Shown here: piece after piece, positions 21,955-32,424 of the stretch
Position numbering within the stretch: position 1 is the stretch's first letter
Layout: each line of letters begins with the position of its first letter
From: Liolophura sinensis
Lineage: Eukaryota > Mollusca > Polyplacophora > Chitonida > Chitonidae
Length of the DNA stretch: 64,000 nt
Assembly (NCBI RefSeq): GCF_032854445.1
Contig: NC_088307.1
Location: 3,102,001-3,166,000 of the forward strand
Direction: 5' to 3'
Notes under the pieces: generated by a model
Told to the model about the DNA's origin: nothing
Databases searched by the model: none
Seen by the model: only the letters and a program-made list of their open reading frames with translations
Program-made: the position numbers and the translations under genes

Positions 21955-24700
21955 ACGCTTACTTCATTCTTGATTCTTCTTTCTCTTTATAACGGAGGTA
22001 TATACACGTAACTATAACAACTGACAAAGGAATGCTAAGCCCAAACTCTAGTGTACACATACAAAAACAGACTAAGTACTTGCAAAAGAAAAGCTGTTAG
22101 TTTAAATCGGAGCCAGAAAAAAAAAACCTGTCGACATTCTCAAAAGACAAATAACTTATGGTTCGTAATTAACGATGTAATTTTCCATAAGGTTACTGAG
22201 TCAGTCTTTAGCTGGATGTCTGTCGTCGCCCCTCGTTGATTAAATGTCCTGTGTAAGCTCTCTATTGTTCCCTTGAGGTCTCGTTACAGAATAGCTAACA
22301 GTTTACAGCTCACAAAGGACCCTCAACGTAAAAGAAGCAATCAGCATATTGACAAGGTCAGAAGATTCGCCAATAACTCTCCAAACTTCATGACGATAAC
22401 TCACTGAGCTATTCATAGAAACAAGACCACATAGTAAATCAAACACTTCTTCGTGAGGAGATCTGTCCAATAAAGAAGATGATCATGCTGCTTAAATGAC
22501 TTCAGTCTGGACACGATTCTGTTAGATTTCTGACGCTAGCGCGGTAGATGCCAACGCGTAAAAACTCTAATATCTACTCTACTTGTGATCATTAACCGAT
22601 TAACCGACAATGTTAGTTATCCAGCCAGCCACAAGTCTAAAATTCCAATACACATCAAATACAAGTGTTGACTATCGTGGTCCAATTCCTCACCACAACA
22701 CATCCAGATATTATACACAAAGCTACACCTCAAAGCAGATGCCTGTCTTGTTATATTAGTGTGTCTGGGCACGTGGAGAGGCGGCCAGACGCCGTCATGG
22801 TTTACAGGCGCAACCTCGGGACAGTTTACAGCCGGACCCTTGGAGCGGTTTACAGCTGCACCCCCGGGACAAACAGCGTGTGAGGTAATCTACACTACAG
22901 ACTTGTTACGGGATAAATCCCTATCGATTCCGTATTTACATAAATATTTCGTCTCCACGCTCTTGGATTCCGCTAACCGAGTTGGACTATAAAGTGGTGA
23001 TAAATAGTTCTTGTAGCTGTCAGAGACTGGTCATTGCTGGAATCCTGGACTGGACTTTGTTTTCCCATGACGGAATCTAACCATTCGCTTCATACTGACC
23101 AGTCTGTACTGTATGAGGTTTTCTACAGTTCTAGGTCAAACCATGGACCTAGAAATATAACATCCATTAAACACACCACTTTCTCTAACGTTCTAACGTA
23201 TAAACAACAGCGGTGACAATGTTGATGTTAGCTCCAATGTAAATGACAGTCCATCCAGTATTTCCTTTCAGGATGAAGGAAAGAGAGGAATGTACATTTT
23301 GACATTGCCAGTGTTTTCCTGTGGTCATGTTAACCTAAGCTGAGTAGGAGATATACCTTCAGAGGTACATCACAATCACAGCCTCGTACAGATTCAGTAT
23401 ATGTAGCAGTTTCTTGTTGAATGTGGTCGAGTCTGAGTGGTCAGTAATACGTCCGTTTGAGTGACAAAACACCCAGTATTGAGATCCACCAGTCTGATCC
23501 CCAGCCTCACAGTGTCTCAATTGTTAAGCTGTCAGCGTCCACAATCATTCGTTACATACATGAATTTGTCCTGGGAATTGTTACACACCTATTATACCGA
23601 CTGAACGTCAGTCTGAAATAGAGTTAACTACGTCAACTGTCAAAGAGAGTATCGATCCAATATTCGACCATGGCAGTCTTAAATTCAACAAAACTATTTG
23701 GAGTTTGGAAACGTGATGTGTAAGTGGATAGATAACCGGTCAAGAATATCCATGTTTTGTTCATCCATTCTTTTCTTGCACTTTTTCTTGGCTATTATCA
23801 TTATTATTTATTTGTATGATATTTACGACCGGCTCCAAGAGCTTTTTACCTTACGGAGACTGCTTCTCTTCACAGTGACCAAATATCTGCTGAAACCCTG
23901 CTGTCTAACTATGGTTTAGCCCCATTGGTCAAGATCTAGAGAATATCCAGTTATCGCCATCAGCAACCTTTTCAAACTAGAACGTGAGACATGTCACGGT
24001 ATTACAGCGAACAAACTCAACAGGCATGCGCATTACATAGGCGTAAAATCTTTCCATAATTCTTAACAAAGCCTGTCAACAGTACGCACATGGGTTGACA
24101 AAACTATATATTTCTTCTCTCTATTCTTTGACCATTATGGTGGGGAGAGTACAAATGCCTAAAGGCGTCACAAGAAGACACAAGGCACGGGTTCAATCCC
24201 CGTACTAGGGCAGGGGTTGTGTACATACGCTGCTGTCGCTGTCCAGGAATCATAGGTGACAAATATCAACAGAAGATGCTCATACGGACGGTCGCGCAGT
24301 CTAACGTTCCTTAATGACGACCATTTTTCTTCCAGTATGGTGTGCATATTTGTACTTCTTACGTCGTGAGTAGCTTGCCAAAGGTCGGTGGTTTACGAGG
24401 ATAACAGAAATCGTATAGGTGAAATATTTTTTAGCATGGCGTGAAGCTAAAAACAAATAAATAAATAAACAGATAAAAAGCATTATCGATATTGAGTCCA
24501 GCGGAAAAAATATGGCTGACCTATTACCTGAAGCTATAATCAATCATTCACTGAGTTTAGTGCTGGGAATTTGCACAATATATTAATATCCTAATGGAAC
24601 AATTAGATATATTATACTGTACACACAAACTACAATAATATTGACAATCACTTTGTGCAGATTGATCGATGCATTTATCAATATGATTCATCCATGACAA
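21955..24700 (-). repeat. Composite repeat X-Y, copy C (inverted)
   Basis: Reverse complement of copy A from 'ctttataacggaggta' at the left to 'agattgatcgatgcatttat' at the right. Y lies at 21,955-23,340 ('ggacactggc..'-like tracts, 'tacggaatcg' complement 'cgattccgtatttacataaa', 'gttggactataaagtg'); X lies at 23,440-24,700. It holds one unit-like copy of the 45-bp satellite at about 23,525-23,570 ('ttaagctgtcagcgtcca', 'cattcgtta') and an old + strand SINE (about 24,150-24,475; B box GGGTTCAATCCCC, tail 'tataggtgaaatatttttta'). Confidence 0.75.
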
Positions 24701-25019
24701 AAATAACATTGAGAATGGAAGGTATATTCATCATGGATTGCTATTCACGTACAGTTGTGATTACACCACAATGACGTGTTTCAATTCTTTACGACAGGCT
24801 AAACTGTTTTAACCCGTGATAGTGAGATGTAACTTCACCTTAACACAGTCACTGTCTAGAATAGCGGCATGTTTGAATCTGTTGACAATTTGATCCCACT
24901 CTGGCATCAAATTTCCAGGCATCGGTAAAGCTAAATGACTTTCAAAGGTCACGAAAGTGATTGTCAGACATACGTAGCGGCATTGCGTAATACCCAGCAT
25001 TACATCACCAGGAATGTCC
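24701..25019. other. Unique DNA
   Basis: No gene or repeat family identified. Confidence 0.35.
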
Positions 25020-25900
25020 CTCAATGGCGTTGTTAATTGTCTTTGTCTGGAATAATTCTGCCAAATATTTATTTACTTATTTTTTGATACGTGTTTTACG
25101 CAATATTCAAAAATATTTCACTTACACGATGGCGGCCAGCATTGTGGTGGGAGGAAACCGAGCAGAACTCGGAGGAAACTCAAGACCATCCGCGGGTTGC
25201 TGGAAGATCATACCACGTAAGGCCGGAGAGGAAACCAGCATGAGCTAGGCTTGAACTCACAGCGACCGCATTAGTGAAAGGCATTGCGCCGCGTAGGTGT
25301 GCTTGTTCCCTCCGCAAAACAGGTAAAGCACGTAAATGATCCGCTCAAAAACTTCAGTCAACACAGAATCATTGCCCTTGCCGTGCATTGCTGTGTGGAA
25401 AATATCGCGGACAAAACTGTTCTTACGTCACACAAAAGTAAGCGTTTTATTTCTCTTATAAGTAAATGTGGACAGAACATTCAGAATCTCATGGTTTTGT
25501 GTAATTTTGCTTGACCCCGGGCTAGGTGTTGTATATTGCCAAATTGGAAATATAAACGGTTGCAATGAAAGCGCAAATGAGATACATATATTTTTCTCGC
25601 CAACTTATATACTAGCATGGTGCACAGTTTGAATACTGATTTCACCCATTCGCCTAGACATACCGTGCGTCCTTCCAACATCACTGAAAATTATTGACTG
25701 CTTCTCTTTTCACGATTCCGTCATATTTCCGTTCTTTAGATGCTTTCTTAGTTCTTTGGTAGTTTGTGGTCAACGTCAACTGGGAATTGGCCTTGCGATT
25801 ATTGACCTAGAATGCCCACCTTGGTTGACGGCTGGTATACGTGTATCTGTTTCGACCCATAGATTTGAAACAAATCCTCAACAAATACAAGTATGCTGCA
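25020..25900 (-). repeat. Dispersed families S and R, adjacent
   Basis: 25,020-25,460 is the inverted partner of 12,500-12,720 (split by a SINE). 25,460-25,900 matches 53,430-53,880 ('acttatatactagcatgg', 'cccattcgcctaga', 'ttgactgcttctctttt', 'gattccgtc') and in part 41,450-41,590 and 44,740-44,920 ('gggaattggccttgcgatta', 'gtatacg.atgtctgtttcg'). Strand is given relative to the 12.5-kb copy. No coding capacity. Confidence 0.65.
25062..25314 (-). mobile_element. tRNA-derived SINE, diverged
   Basis: Tail, central domain and tRNA head of the main family are all recognisable ('acgatggcggccagcattgt', 'aggcttgaactcacagcg'), with more substitutions than other copies. It interrupts family S; the homologous empty site is at about 12,640-12,660. 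Confidence 0.8.
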
Positions 25901-26778
25901 GGATAGCCAAGATAGGTAAAATAATTGAGCAACATTCAGTTGTCACGTACCAGTGGTGGTGGTTGTCTATTTCAAAATAATGGTCTCTGATCTTCACAAA
26001 TATTTGACTCTGGTGAGGACCAAGTCTTCCAAATATAAGCATCTTCAGCCCAAACCGCCAAGTGACGTACTTGTAGTTCGGTCTTACCGCGGACATCCGC
26101 CGAAAGGTGGCCTGTCATTCAAACTGTTACTATAGCGTGAAGAGTGCGTCGTGAACAACGGATACAAAGTGCTTAGACCTCCGCTACTTAAACAAAGAGA
26201 AAGAGCTTCCTGAAAGATCTGGTAGTGAAATACCATAAGGGTACGCTTCGTTTGTGTTGTTGTACAAGTCAGAGTAGCATGCTGAGTAAGACGTTGGATG
26301 TTCATTTTCCCCTATCACGTGATGAAAACAGAGTAAGGTGGACAGGTACGTCTGTACTAAACCTTGGGCGTGTATCATCAAGATTTTTAGATACTCAACG
26401 AGTGGCGTTTAACCTCTCACTCAACACCTTGTCTTATACGTCACCAGTCGTGTTAAATTAAGGAAAATTCATTGGATACCTTTCGCAAAGCCAAACGAAT
26501 TTTTGTAATTATTTTTATAATAACTTAAATAATTATCTTTTTATAAGTGTCAGTCTAAATTGTGTATATGTTCCCATTCAAAATCTGTAATAAAAGTCCT
26601 CAAATTTATAAAGCTAGTTACATTATAAATTTTTCAAATTTTCAAATCAGTTTAACATTTTGAATAGCTCAAGTAACAATCGTTTTTAAAGAAAGCCATT
26701 TGAGCTTTTGATTTGATTTTAAAAGAAGGACTTTTTGTAAAAAGAAATATGCGGTGGAGCCTGTTTAATAATAACGGA
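25901..26778. other. Unique DNA with family Z remnant
   Basis: 26,080-26,190 has 'taccgcggacatccgccgaa' and 'agcgtgaagagtgcgtcgtg', matching the inverted Z copy at 20,455. 26,500-26,750 is very AT-rich. No gene supported. Confidence 0.45.
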
Positions 26779-27508
26779 AATAGGGCAGAGACCGATGGAC
26801 AGCCACACCTTGTGACAAGTGCCTGACAAATAGGACAGAACCCGATGGACAGCCCCACCGTGTGACCAGAGCCTGACAAACAGGGCAGAGACCGATGGAC
26901 AGCTCCACCGTGTGACAAGAACCTGACAAACAGGGCAGAGACCGTGTGACAAGAACCCGACAAACAGGACAGAGGCCAATTGATAGCCACACCGTGTGAC
27001 AAGAACCTCACAAACAGGGCAGAGGCCGATCTACAGCCCCACCTTGTGACAAGATCCTGACAAACAGGGCAGAGACCGATGGACAGCTCCACCCTGAGAC
27101 AAGAACCCGACAAACAGGGCAGAGACCGATGGACAGCTCCACCCTGAGACAAAAACCCGACAAACAGGGCAGAGACCGATGGACAGCCACACCGTGTGAC
27201 AAGAACCTGACAAACAGGGCAGAGCCCGAGTGACAACCCCCCGTGTGACAAGAACCTGGCAAACAGGGCAGATGCCGATCTACAGCCCCACCTTGTGACA
27301 AGAACCTGACAAACAGGGCAGAGACTGATGGACAGCTCCACCCTGAGATAAGAACCTGACAAACAGGGCAGAGGCCGATTGACAGCCACACCATGTGACA
27401 AGAACCTGACAAACAGGGCAGAGCCCGATTGACATCCACACTGTGTGACAAGAACCTGACAAACAGAGCAGAGGCCGATTGACAGCCCAGCCGTGTAACA
27501 AGAACCTT
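26779..27508. repeat. 50-bp minisatellite, about 14 copies
   Basis: Unit of 50 bp: GACAAACAGGGCAGAGACCG plus ATGGACAGCTCCACCCTGAG plus ACAAGAACCC. Variants differ at the 'ctccaccctgag' / 'cacaccgtgtg' / 'ccccaccttgtg' segment. Minus-strand frames of 232-249 codons (peptide motif ALFVRFLSHG) run through because the unit lacks stops; 50 is not a multiple of three, so the same peptide cycle appears in all frames. Confidence 0.95.
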
Positions 27509-28480
27509 ATCAACCTTCTGATGTAAAGCCGTAGCTAAACCTCCCAAAGCGGGACCCGAATCTGCGACGTCATACATCAGACTTTGGCCTGAAACCATTA
27601 ATGGCTTTGACCACCAAAGGCTCTTTTGTAATAAACTTCTAGATTGCTTCTCCAACGGCATGGAAAGTTTGTAAAACATGTTGAAAGAACTCAGCGCGCA
27701 GTGCACATTACAGGAAAGTCATGACCAGTTGTTTGCGAAACCTGTCAATTTCAATTTCCTGTGCACGTCAGTGTAATTACAACACTTGTAGGTGCCTTTC
27801 ATATCCTTATATGACTATGGACATTAAGTTAAGTTACTACAGAGTAAAGATAAACAGGTGTAAAGAAAGGGATACGGCTTTTACACAAGCCTATAATAGC
27901 AAGTAAAATCTACGACACTTTGGTCATACCCATCGATTTATTTGTAAATATGCTTCCCCTGTGAAGACATATCACTGCCTATCAAAGCTCTCCTGTTGTC
28001 AGATGGTGATATGAGCATATTGACCATCCTGTGCTGTTATGATTACGTTAGAATTAACGGTTTTAACGCCAAGCCGGTATTTATAGTTCCCATGGTAGAG
28101 ATCGAAGGGATGCAGCCTCAAATCACCAAAAATCTCAGCCACTCAATGCCCCATTACAATATACATCCTCTAAACGAATCCCTTTCTCACCCAATCGTTA
28201 ACAAAATCACTTGCTTAGTAGCACAACAACACCCTGAGACATTTACTCAGTCACTGAAGAATCCAGTTGTGTTTTCAGACACTAGCCCACCTAATGACTC
28301 CTTGACACACTCGCACTCTCTGTTATCAGTTATGTCAGTTGTGTTTCCTCGAACACGTGACAGCGTTTGCGATTACTCGCCCGATACTTCTTCTGAGAAT
28401 GGCAATTCCATAAATGTGCCGAAGTACTTCCACGCACGCGATTGGTTAAAGTACATGTTAGTGGAGAGCGAATAGAAAAT
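27509..28480. other. Unique DNA with a 159-codon open frame
   Basis: The open frame at 27,996-28,475 (+) encodes a Ser/His/Pro/Thr-rich peptide with no domain or motif I recognise; its reported first codon is not an ATG in strong context and no splice sites or partner exons were seen. It may be chance or part of an unrecognised exon. Nothing else was found in the interval. Confidence 0.3.
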
Positions 28481-28539
28481 GATCCAGTTGAACGCATCTG
28501 CGAGGGTTTATTTGTAGGGTAGAATGATGGCGTAGTAGC

Positions 28540-29040
28540 ATTACACAGGTAAGCGAACCTTTCAACGCATGCGCCGTGGGAATACTGTAGCGAAAGAGGC
28601 AATGATTTCCATGAGCTAACGGTCAATGCAATCGCAACTTTGTTGAAAAATTCCACCAAACAACACAGGCTCCAAGTGTTGACTATCGTTGCCAATTTAT
28701 TTATTTATTTGATTGGTGTTTAACGCCGTACTCAAGAATATTTCATTTATACAACGATGGCCACCATTATGGTGGGAGGAAACCTGGGGAAAGTCACAAT
28801 CATCCGCAGGTTGCTCACAAACTCCCCCCATGTAGCTGAACTCACAGCGACCGCACTGGTGAAAGGCCCCTGGGTCATTGCGCTAGCACACTAGCCAACT
28901 GAGCCACGGAGGCCCCTCATTGGCACATCACACCCAGATATTATACACAAAGCCCCGGATATCCCAAAGCAGCTGTCTGCCTTTCAATACTAATGTGTGT
29001 GCCTGGATATGTAGAGGCGGCTAGGCGCCGTCACGGCAAT
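28540..29040 (+). repeat. Family Y fragment
   Basis: 'ggaatactgtagcgaaagag', 'gatttccatgagct', 'gtgttgactatcgt', 'cacccagatattatacacaa' and 'tagaggcggctaggcgccgt' match 35,165-35,590 and the Y half of copy C (22,650-22,800). Split by a SINE. Confidence 0.7.
28696..28917 (-). mobile_element. tRNA-derived SINE
   Basis: Complete in order (tail 'ggtgtttaacgccgtactca', central 'ccaccattatggtgggagga', head complement 'ccaactgagccacggaggcc') with a 20-30 bp internal deletion. Inserted in the Y fragment; a clear TSD was not resolved. Confidence 0.88.
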
Positions 29041-29043
29041 GTG

Positions 29044-29165
29044 TCTTCTTGTGGCAGGGATTGTCTACGCCGTCAAAGTGCTGTAACCACTGAAGTATCA
29101 GACACCAGACATGACACACCACCCAGTTACATCATATTGACAGCGGTCCAACCAGCTCTGTTTCC
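29044..29165 (-). mobile_element. SINE fragment interrupted by the foldback element
   Basis: 'gacaccagacatgacacacc', 'ttacatcatattgacagcgg' and 'tccaaccagctctgtttcc' belong to the gtgag-tail SINE family; the sequence resumes after the 6-kb element at 35,131 with 'ctgtttccttgttctaacct'. The last eight bases are duplicated at the far end. Confidence 0.75.
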
Positions 29166-29239
29166 GCGTGAGTGAAGTTAGACTGCGGTTCGCAGTTGGC
29201 ACTTAGGTATTCAACGGGAACAAGTCCTTATTTCTATAA

Positions 29240-29870
29240 TTTGTATATTCACCTATATCTCCATTAATACTGCACCTACAGACGTCATATTTTGTGCATT
29301 AATGACACTTAATAGGGCTTTCACGTCATGCCAATGGTTTATCGATTCTGACACCAGGGGGAGTTTCTGTGAATAACAGTCTAAATAGCAGTCTGGCCCA
29401 TATCTCCATAATTAGTGCACCTACAGACATCATACTTGGTTCATTAATAACACTTAAAAGGGCTTTCACGCATTCTGACACCAGGGGGCGCTTCTGTTAA
29501 TATCATTGTGAATAGCAGTCTGGCCCATATCTCCATTATTACTGCACCTACAGACATCATACTTGGTACATTAATAAAACTTGTTTGACCCGGAAACTGT
29601 ATAATTTAATATATAAAATCAAACGCAGAATTGTCTCAGTTATAAAGCGAAATTAAATTGGACAGAACAGCATAAATTTACTGTTTCTGTGTTGTAAAGA
29701 GTGAAATGTCTTTTTTGTGTTTCTTTTTTATTCAGGTCCTAAGCTGCGGGATATCACGTCATGCCAAAAAATCCTCATTCTCACACCAGGGGGCGCTTCT
29801 GTGAATAGCAGTCTGAATAGGAGTCTGGCCCATATCTCTATAAATACTGCACCTACAGACATCATACTTA
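29240..29870 (+). repeat. Left arm tandem units (about 130 bp)
   Basis: Units contain 'atatcacgtcatgccaa', 'ttctgacaccagggggcgct', 'agtctggcccatatctcc' and 'gcacctacagacatcatact'. Three adjacent units are followed by a 165-bp non-unit stretch (29,578-29,745), another unit, then the LINE. The arm resumes at 32,257-32,425. Confidence 0.88.
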
Positions 29871-30374
29871 AAATACATCATACTACGAAAATATGAACAA
29901 GATATAGACGTCCCCCTGAGCCAAAATGAAATATATACATTGATCAATACCCAAATTAACAATCAGTGGAAAGAGGAATGGGATAAAGAATCCCGCGGAC
30001 GGTGGCACTATAAAATATTAAACGGAACGATTACAAAATTAAATTCGTTCCAATTATTGAATAACCAAGATGACAAAAACATATCACGCCTGAGACTAGG
30101 GAAAACAGGGCTCAAAGCACATCTAGCAACTATAATCCAAAATTGTTCACCAACTTGCCCAGCCTGTCAAGAGCATGATGAAACCATAGAGCACTATTTG
30201 CTACAATGTATTAAACACAGTAAAGAACGAAGACGATTGACAGAATGCCTGCAAATCTACAAATGTGAACTTGGCCTTCAGACTATCCTTAACCCCAAAC
30301 CACACCTGAGAGCACAAATATTCTCCTTACTAAAAGAATACATCAAATCGACGGGTTACGAAAGCCGAATCTGA
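29871..30374 (+). pseudogene. Non-LTR retrotransposon reverse transcriptase, C-terminal remnant
   Basis: An open frame of about 167 codons enters directly from the insertion junction without its own start, so it is a 5'-truncated ORF2 remnant. The peptide has the features of the region downstream of the LINE reverse transcriptase: a Trp-rich 'NNQWKEEWD' segment, 'SRLRLGKTGLKAHL' (the RLR-x-GH/KT-x-L motif typical of jockey/CR1/L2-like ORF2 C-termini), and a zinc-knuckle-like CPAC-x8-H-x4-C at about 30,156-30,212. The catalytic polymerase and endonuclease domains are missing. No frameshift is seen in what remains. Clade assignment (CR1/L2/jockey-like) is an inference from these short motifs. 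Confidence 0.85.
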
Positions 30375-30393
30375 TAAAACACAATTGACCAAC

Positions 30394-30423
30394 AACGGCG
30401 ATACCTTGATTCTGAGGGCCGTT
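30394..30423 (+). other. Retrotransposon hairpin 1
   Basis: Stem AACGGC/GCCGTT enclosing the loop GATACCTTGATTCTGAGG. Same loop as hairpins 2 and 3. Stem-loops at the 3' end of LINE RNA are known recognition sites for the element's reverse transcriptase; that role here is inferred. Confidence 0.8.
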
Positions 30424-30502
30424 TCTGCTCTAGTCAACAATACGTCACCTTCTCTGATTAAAAACGGTGCATTCTCCGTAATTACCAAACACATATACTA
30501 AC

Positions 30503-30532
30503 AACGGCGATACCTTGATTTTGAGGGCCGTT
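30503..30532 (+). other. Retrotransposon hairpin 2
   Basis: Stem AACGGC/GCCGTT with loop GATACCTTGATTTTGAGG, one base different from hairpin 1. Confidence 0.8.
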
Positions 30533-30578
30533 TATTCCACAGATACATAATTCCTCCCTACAACTTTATCCCCAACTA

Positions 30579-30610
30579 TATCGGCGATACCTTGATCTTG
30601 AGGGCCGATA
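30579..30610 (+). other. Retrotransposon hairpin 3, compensatory stem
   Basis: Stem TATCGGC/GCCGATA with loop GATACCTTGATCTTGAGG. Both sides of the outer stem have changed together relative to hairpins 1 and 2 (AAC/GTT to ATC/GAT) while the loop is kept, which supports a functional RNA structure. Confidence 0.8.
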
Positions 30611-31005
30611 AAACGTCCATGAAACCAATCTGCAAAAACATAGCACACGAAAACAATGTAACCACAAAAGTTGATAACTGTAGTAATTAATAATATTTCT
30701 CCATTAACTAATCTGCCCTCTTATTTGTTGTTATTTATCTATTCTTATTAGTTGATATTTATTTTCTATTTATTTACAAATGTGTATATATCATACGAGG
30801 GCAGACCCTCTATCAATTTCTGATTGGTAGGTATACCACTAATTTGCTCCTAAATATCTGTTTTATCAAATATCTTCTTGCTTAAGATATACATTATCTC
30901 ATAAACAAAACCCCTTCGCAAATCAAAAATGCAACTATCTTGTATATTTGTTTTCTCTATTTGTTTTCACAGGGAAAAAAAAAAAAAAAAAAAAAAAAAA
31001 CAAGG

Positions 31006-31572
31006 ATGAAAATCTTTATTATCGGCAGCAGTTACGTTCATAGACTGGAGAATAGTATCCTTCGAAATTCGATCCCAAACTCTAGAATCGACTTTGGAAC
31101 AGGCCAGGACATTCGGTTTTTTGGCATTGGGGGAGCTAGAGTTGGGACACTTAGATGCTCTGGAAGATTGGAAAGTCTCCTTCAGGAGACAAAACCTGAC
31201 CTAGTTATCCTTCACATTGGGGGAAACGATGCGGACTCTCACAAATCAGCAGCAGCAATTTGCGCTGATATTTTAGACTATGTTGGTGCACTTAAAACGA
31301 AATTCCAAATTCCAAGGATCTACATCAGCCAGCTTCTTTACCGTCAGGTAACTCGGCGAATTTCGGTCCACATTTATAATACAAAAATCCATGAAATTAA
31401 CAAGAAGCTGACAAACAACCAATTGGCCACCTTCTGGAGACACCGGGGACTGATCCGACCACAAAAACAAATTCTAACCAACGACGGAGTGCACCTAAAC
31501 ACTCTAGGCCAGGAACTGTTCTACCGGTCTATGAAACGTGCTGTCTGCGCCGCCATGGGAGGCCAAAAATAA
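31006..31572 (+). CDS. SGNH/GDSL-hydrolase-like ORF within the LINE
   Basis: Intact 188-residue frame from an ATG at 31,006 (just after CAAGG and the A26 run; the frame is open further upstream only through poly-lysine codons) to TAA. It begins with a beta strand and nucleophile block 'MKIFIIGSSYVHRLE' (Ser9 as GSS in place of GDS). It continues with 'FFGIGGARVG' (Gly around 42-43), 'DLVILHIGGNDAD' (Asn74) and 'NDGVHLNTLGQELF' (Asp160, His163), i.e. all four SGNH signature residues in correct order and spacing. Esterase domains of this fold are known in ORF1 of CR1-like non-LTR retrotransposons; here the ORF lies downstream of the RT remnant. There is no signal peptide or membrane segment. 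Whether it is catalytically active or translated is unknown. A host-derived gene carried by the element is a less likely alternative. Confidence 0.8.
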   Translation: MKIFIIGSSYVHRLENSILRNSIPNSRIDFGTGQDIRFFGIGGARVGTLRCSGRLESLLQETKPDLVILHIGGNDADSHKSAAAICADILDYVGALKTKFQIPRIYISQLLYRQVTRRISVHIYNTKIHEINKKLTNNQLATFWRHRGLIRPQKQILTNDGVHLNTLGQELFYRSMKRAVCAAMGGQK

Positions 31573-32206
31573 AAATTGGAAATAGAGAAGGAAATCAATT
31601 AAAGAAGAAGACAGGGAAAACAATAAGAAGACCCATGGGACCAAAGAAACTTAACAACCAGGAAACGAAGACCAGAAACATGAAAGACATTATGACAATA
31701 GGATTATCTCTTGCTTCAACTAAGTGGATGAGGCCTGACATCCTTGCTCCTCATTTATACTTGTCGCACCTGTTACAGGCACAGGTTTCCAGTACGCTGG
31801 TTTTTCCTGGACGGCGTCCGGTATAAGTGGCGGGAGCTCCTTAACTCCACGCCACAGAGGAGGAAGCAAGAGAACAAAACTGTTAACCAATAAATAAAGG
31901 CACTACTGTTGTTTTCTCTCTGTGTAAATTTCTGTATAGGCAACTCATTGTAATTTTTTAATGCAGATCTATGTATTTCTAATGTAAAGATAACGTTAAT
32001 CCCTGTAAATAGCTTACTATTTATCCCCTTTCTGTTAAATGACCATGGCAGCATTTAAACCTATAGAATAAGCTGTAACATGCTACCACAAAGAGGTTAA
32101 TCCCACTAATTGACTCATGTACATATGTAAATAGTATACCAACGCACTGCTGTTATGTAACCAAAATATTCATGTGTTAAAAAAAAAAATAAAACACTGA
32201 TTTGAT
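31573..32206 (+). other. Non-coding 3' part of the LINE
   Basis: Begins A/G-rich ('aaaaattggaaatagagaag') and includes 'ccacgccacagaggaggaag' and AATAAA-like signals at about 31,892. A 63-codon frame at 31,635 has no recognisable similarity. Confidence 0.5.
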
Positions 32207-32236
32207 GGGCCACGATATCCGCCAGGAAAGTGGCCC
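32207..32236 (+). other. Terminal hairpin of the LINE
   Basis: Perfect 7-bp stem GGGCCAC/GTGGCCC with loop GATATCCGCCAGGAAA, 20 bp before the 3' TSD. It shares the CGATAYC motif after the 5' stem with the three upstream hairpins and is probably the true 3' recognition hairpin. Confidence 0.75.
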
Positions 32237-32424
32237 TAAAACCAGTAAATAAACGAATCATACTTAATACATTTTTAACACTTAATGCGGGATATCACGT
32301 CATGCCAAAAGATCCTCATTCTGACACCAGGGGGGCGCTTCTGTGAATAGCAGTCTGAATAGCAGTCTGGCCCGTATCTCCTAAATACTGCGCCTACAGA
32401 CATCATATTTAGTCCATTCATGAC

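Larger units (their letters stand above)
29872..32256 (+). mobile_element. 5'-truncated LINE insertion, 11-bp TSD
   Basis: Inserted in a 130-bp unit of the foldback element: ATCATACTTAA occurs at 29,861-29,871 and again at 32,257-32,267, where the interrupted unit resumes. The insertion holds, in order, the RT C-terminus, a 3'-UTR-like region with three hairpins (30,394-30,610), an A26 run (30,975-31,000), an SGNH-hydrolase-like ORF, about 630 bp of non-coding sequence, a fourth hairpin (32,207-32,236) and an A-rich end ('taaaaccagtaaataaac'). Either one element carries the SGNH ORF 3' of RT, or two related elements are fused or nested. Confidence 0.75.

Noticed and set aside
26652-27706. 232- and 249-codon minus-strand frames
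   Set aside because: They translate the 50-bp minisatellite; the repeated ALFVRFLSHG peptide appears in several frames.
27996-28475. 159-codon frame as a gene
   Set aside because: No known motif, composition like the surrounding DNA, no splice or promoter evidence. Could be revisited with RNA data.
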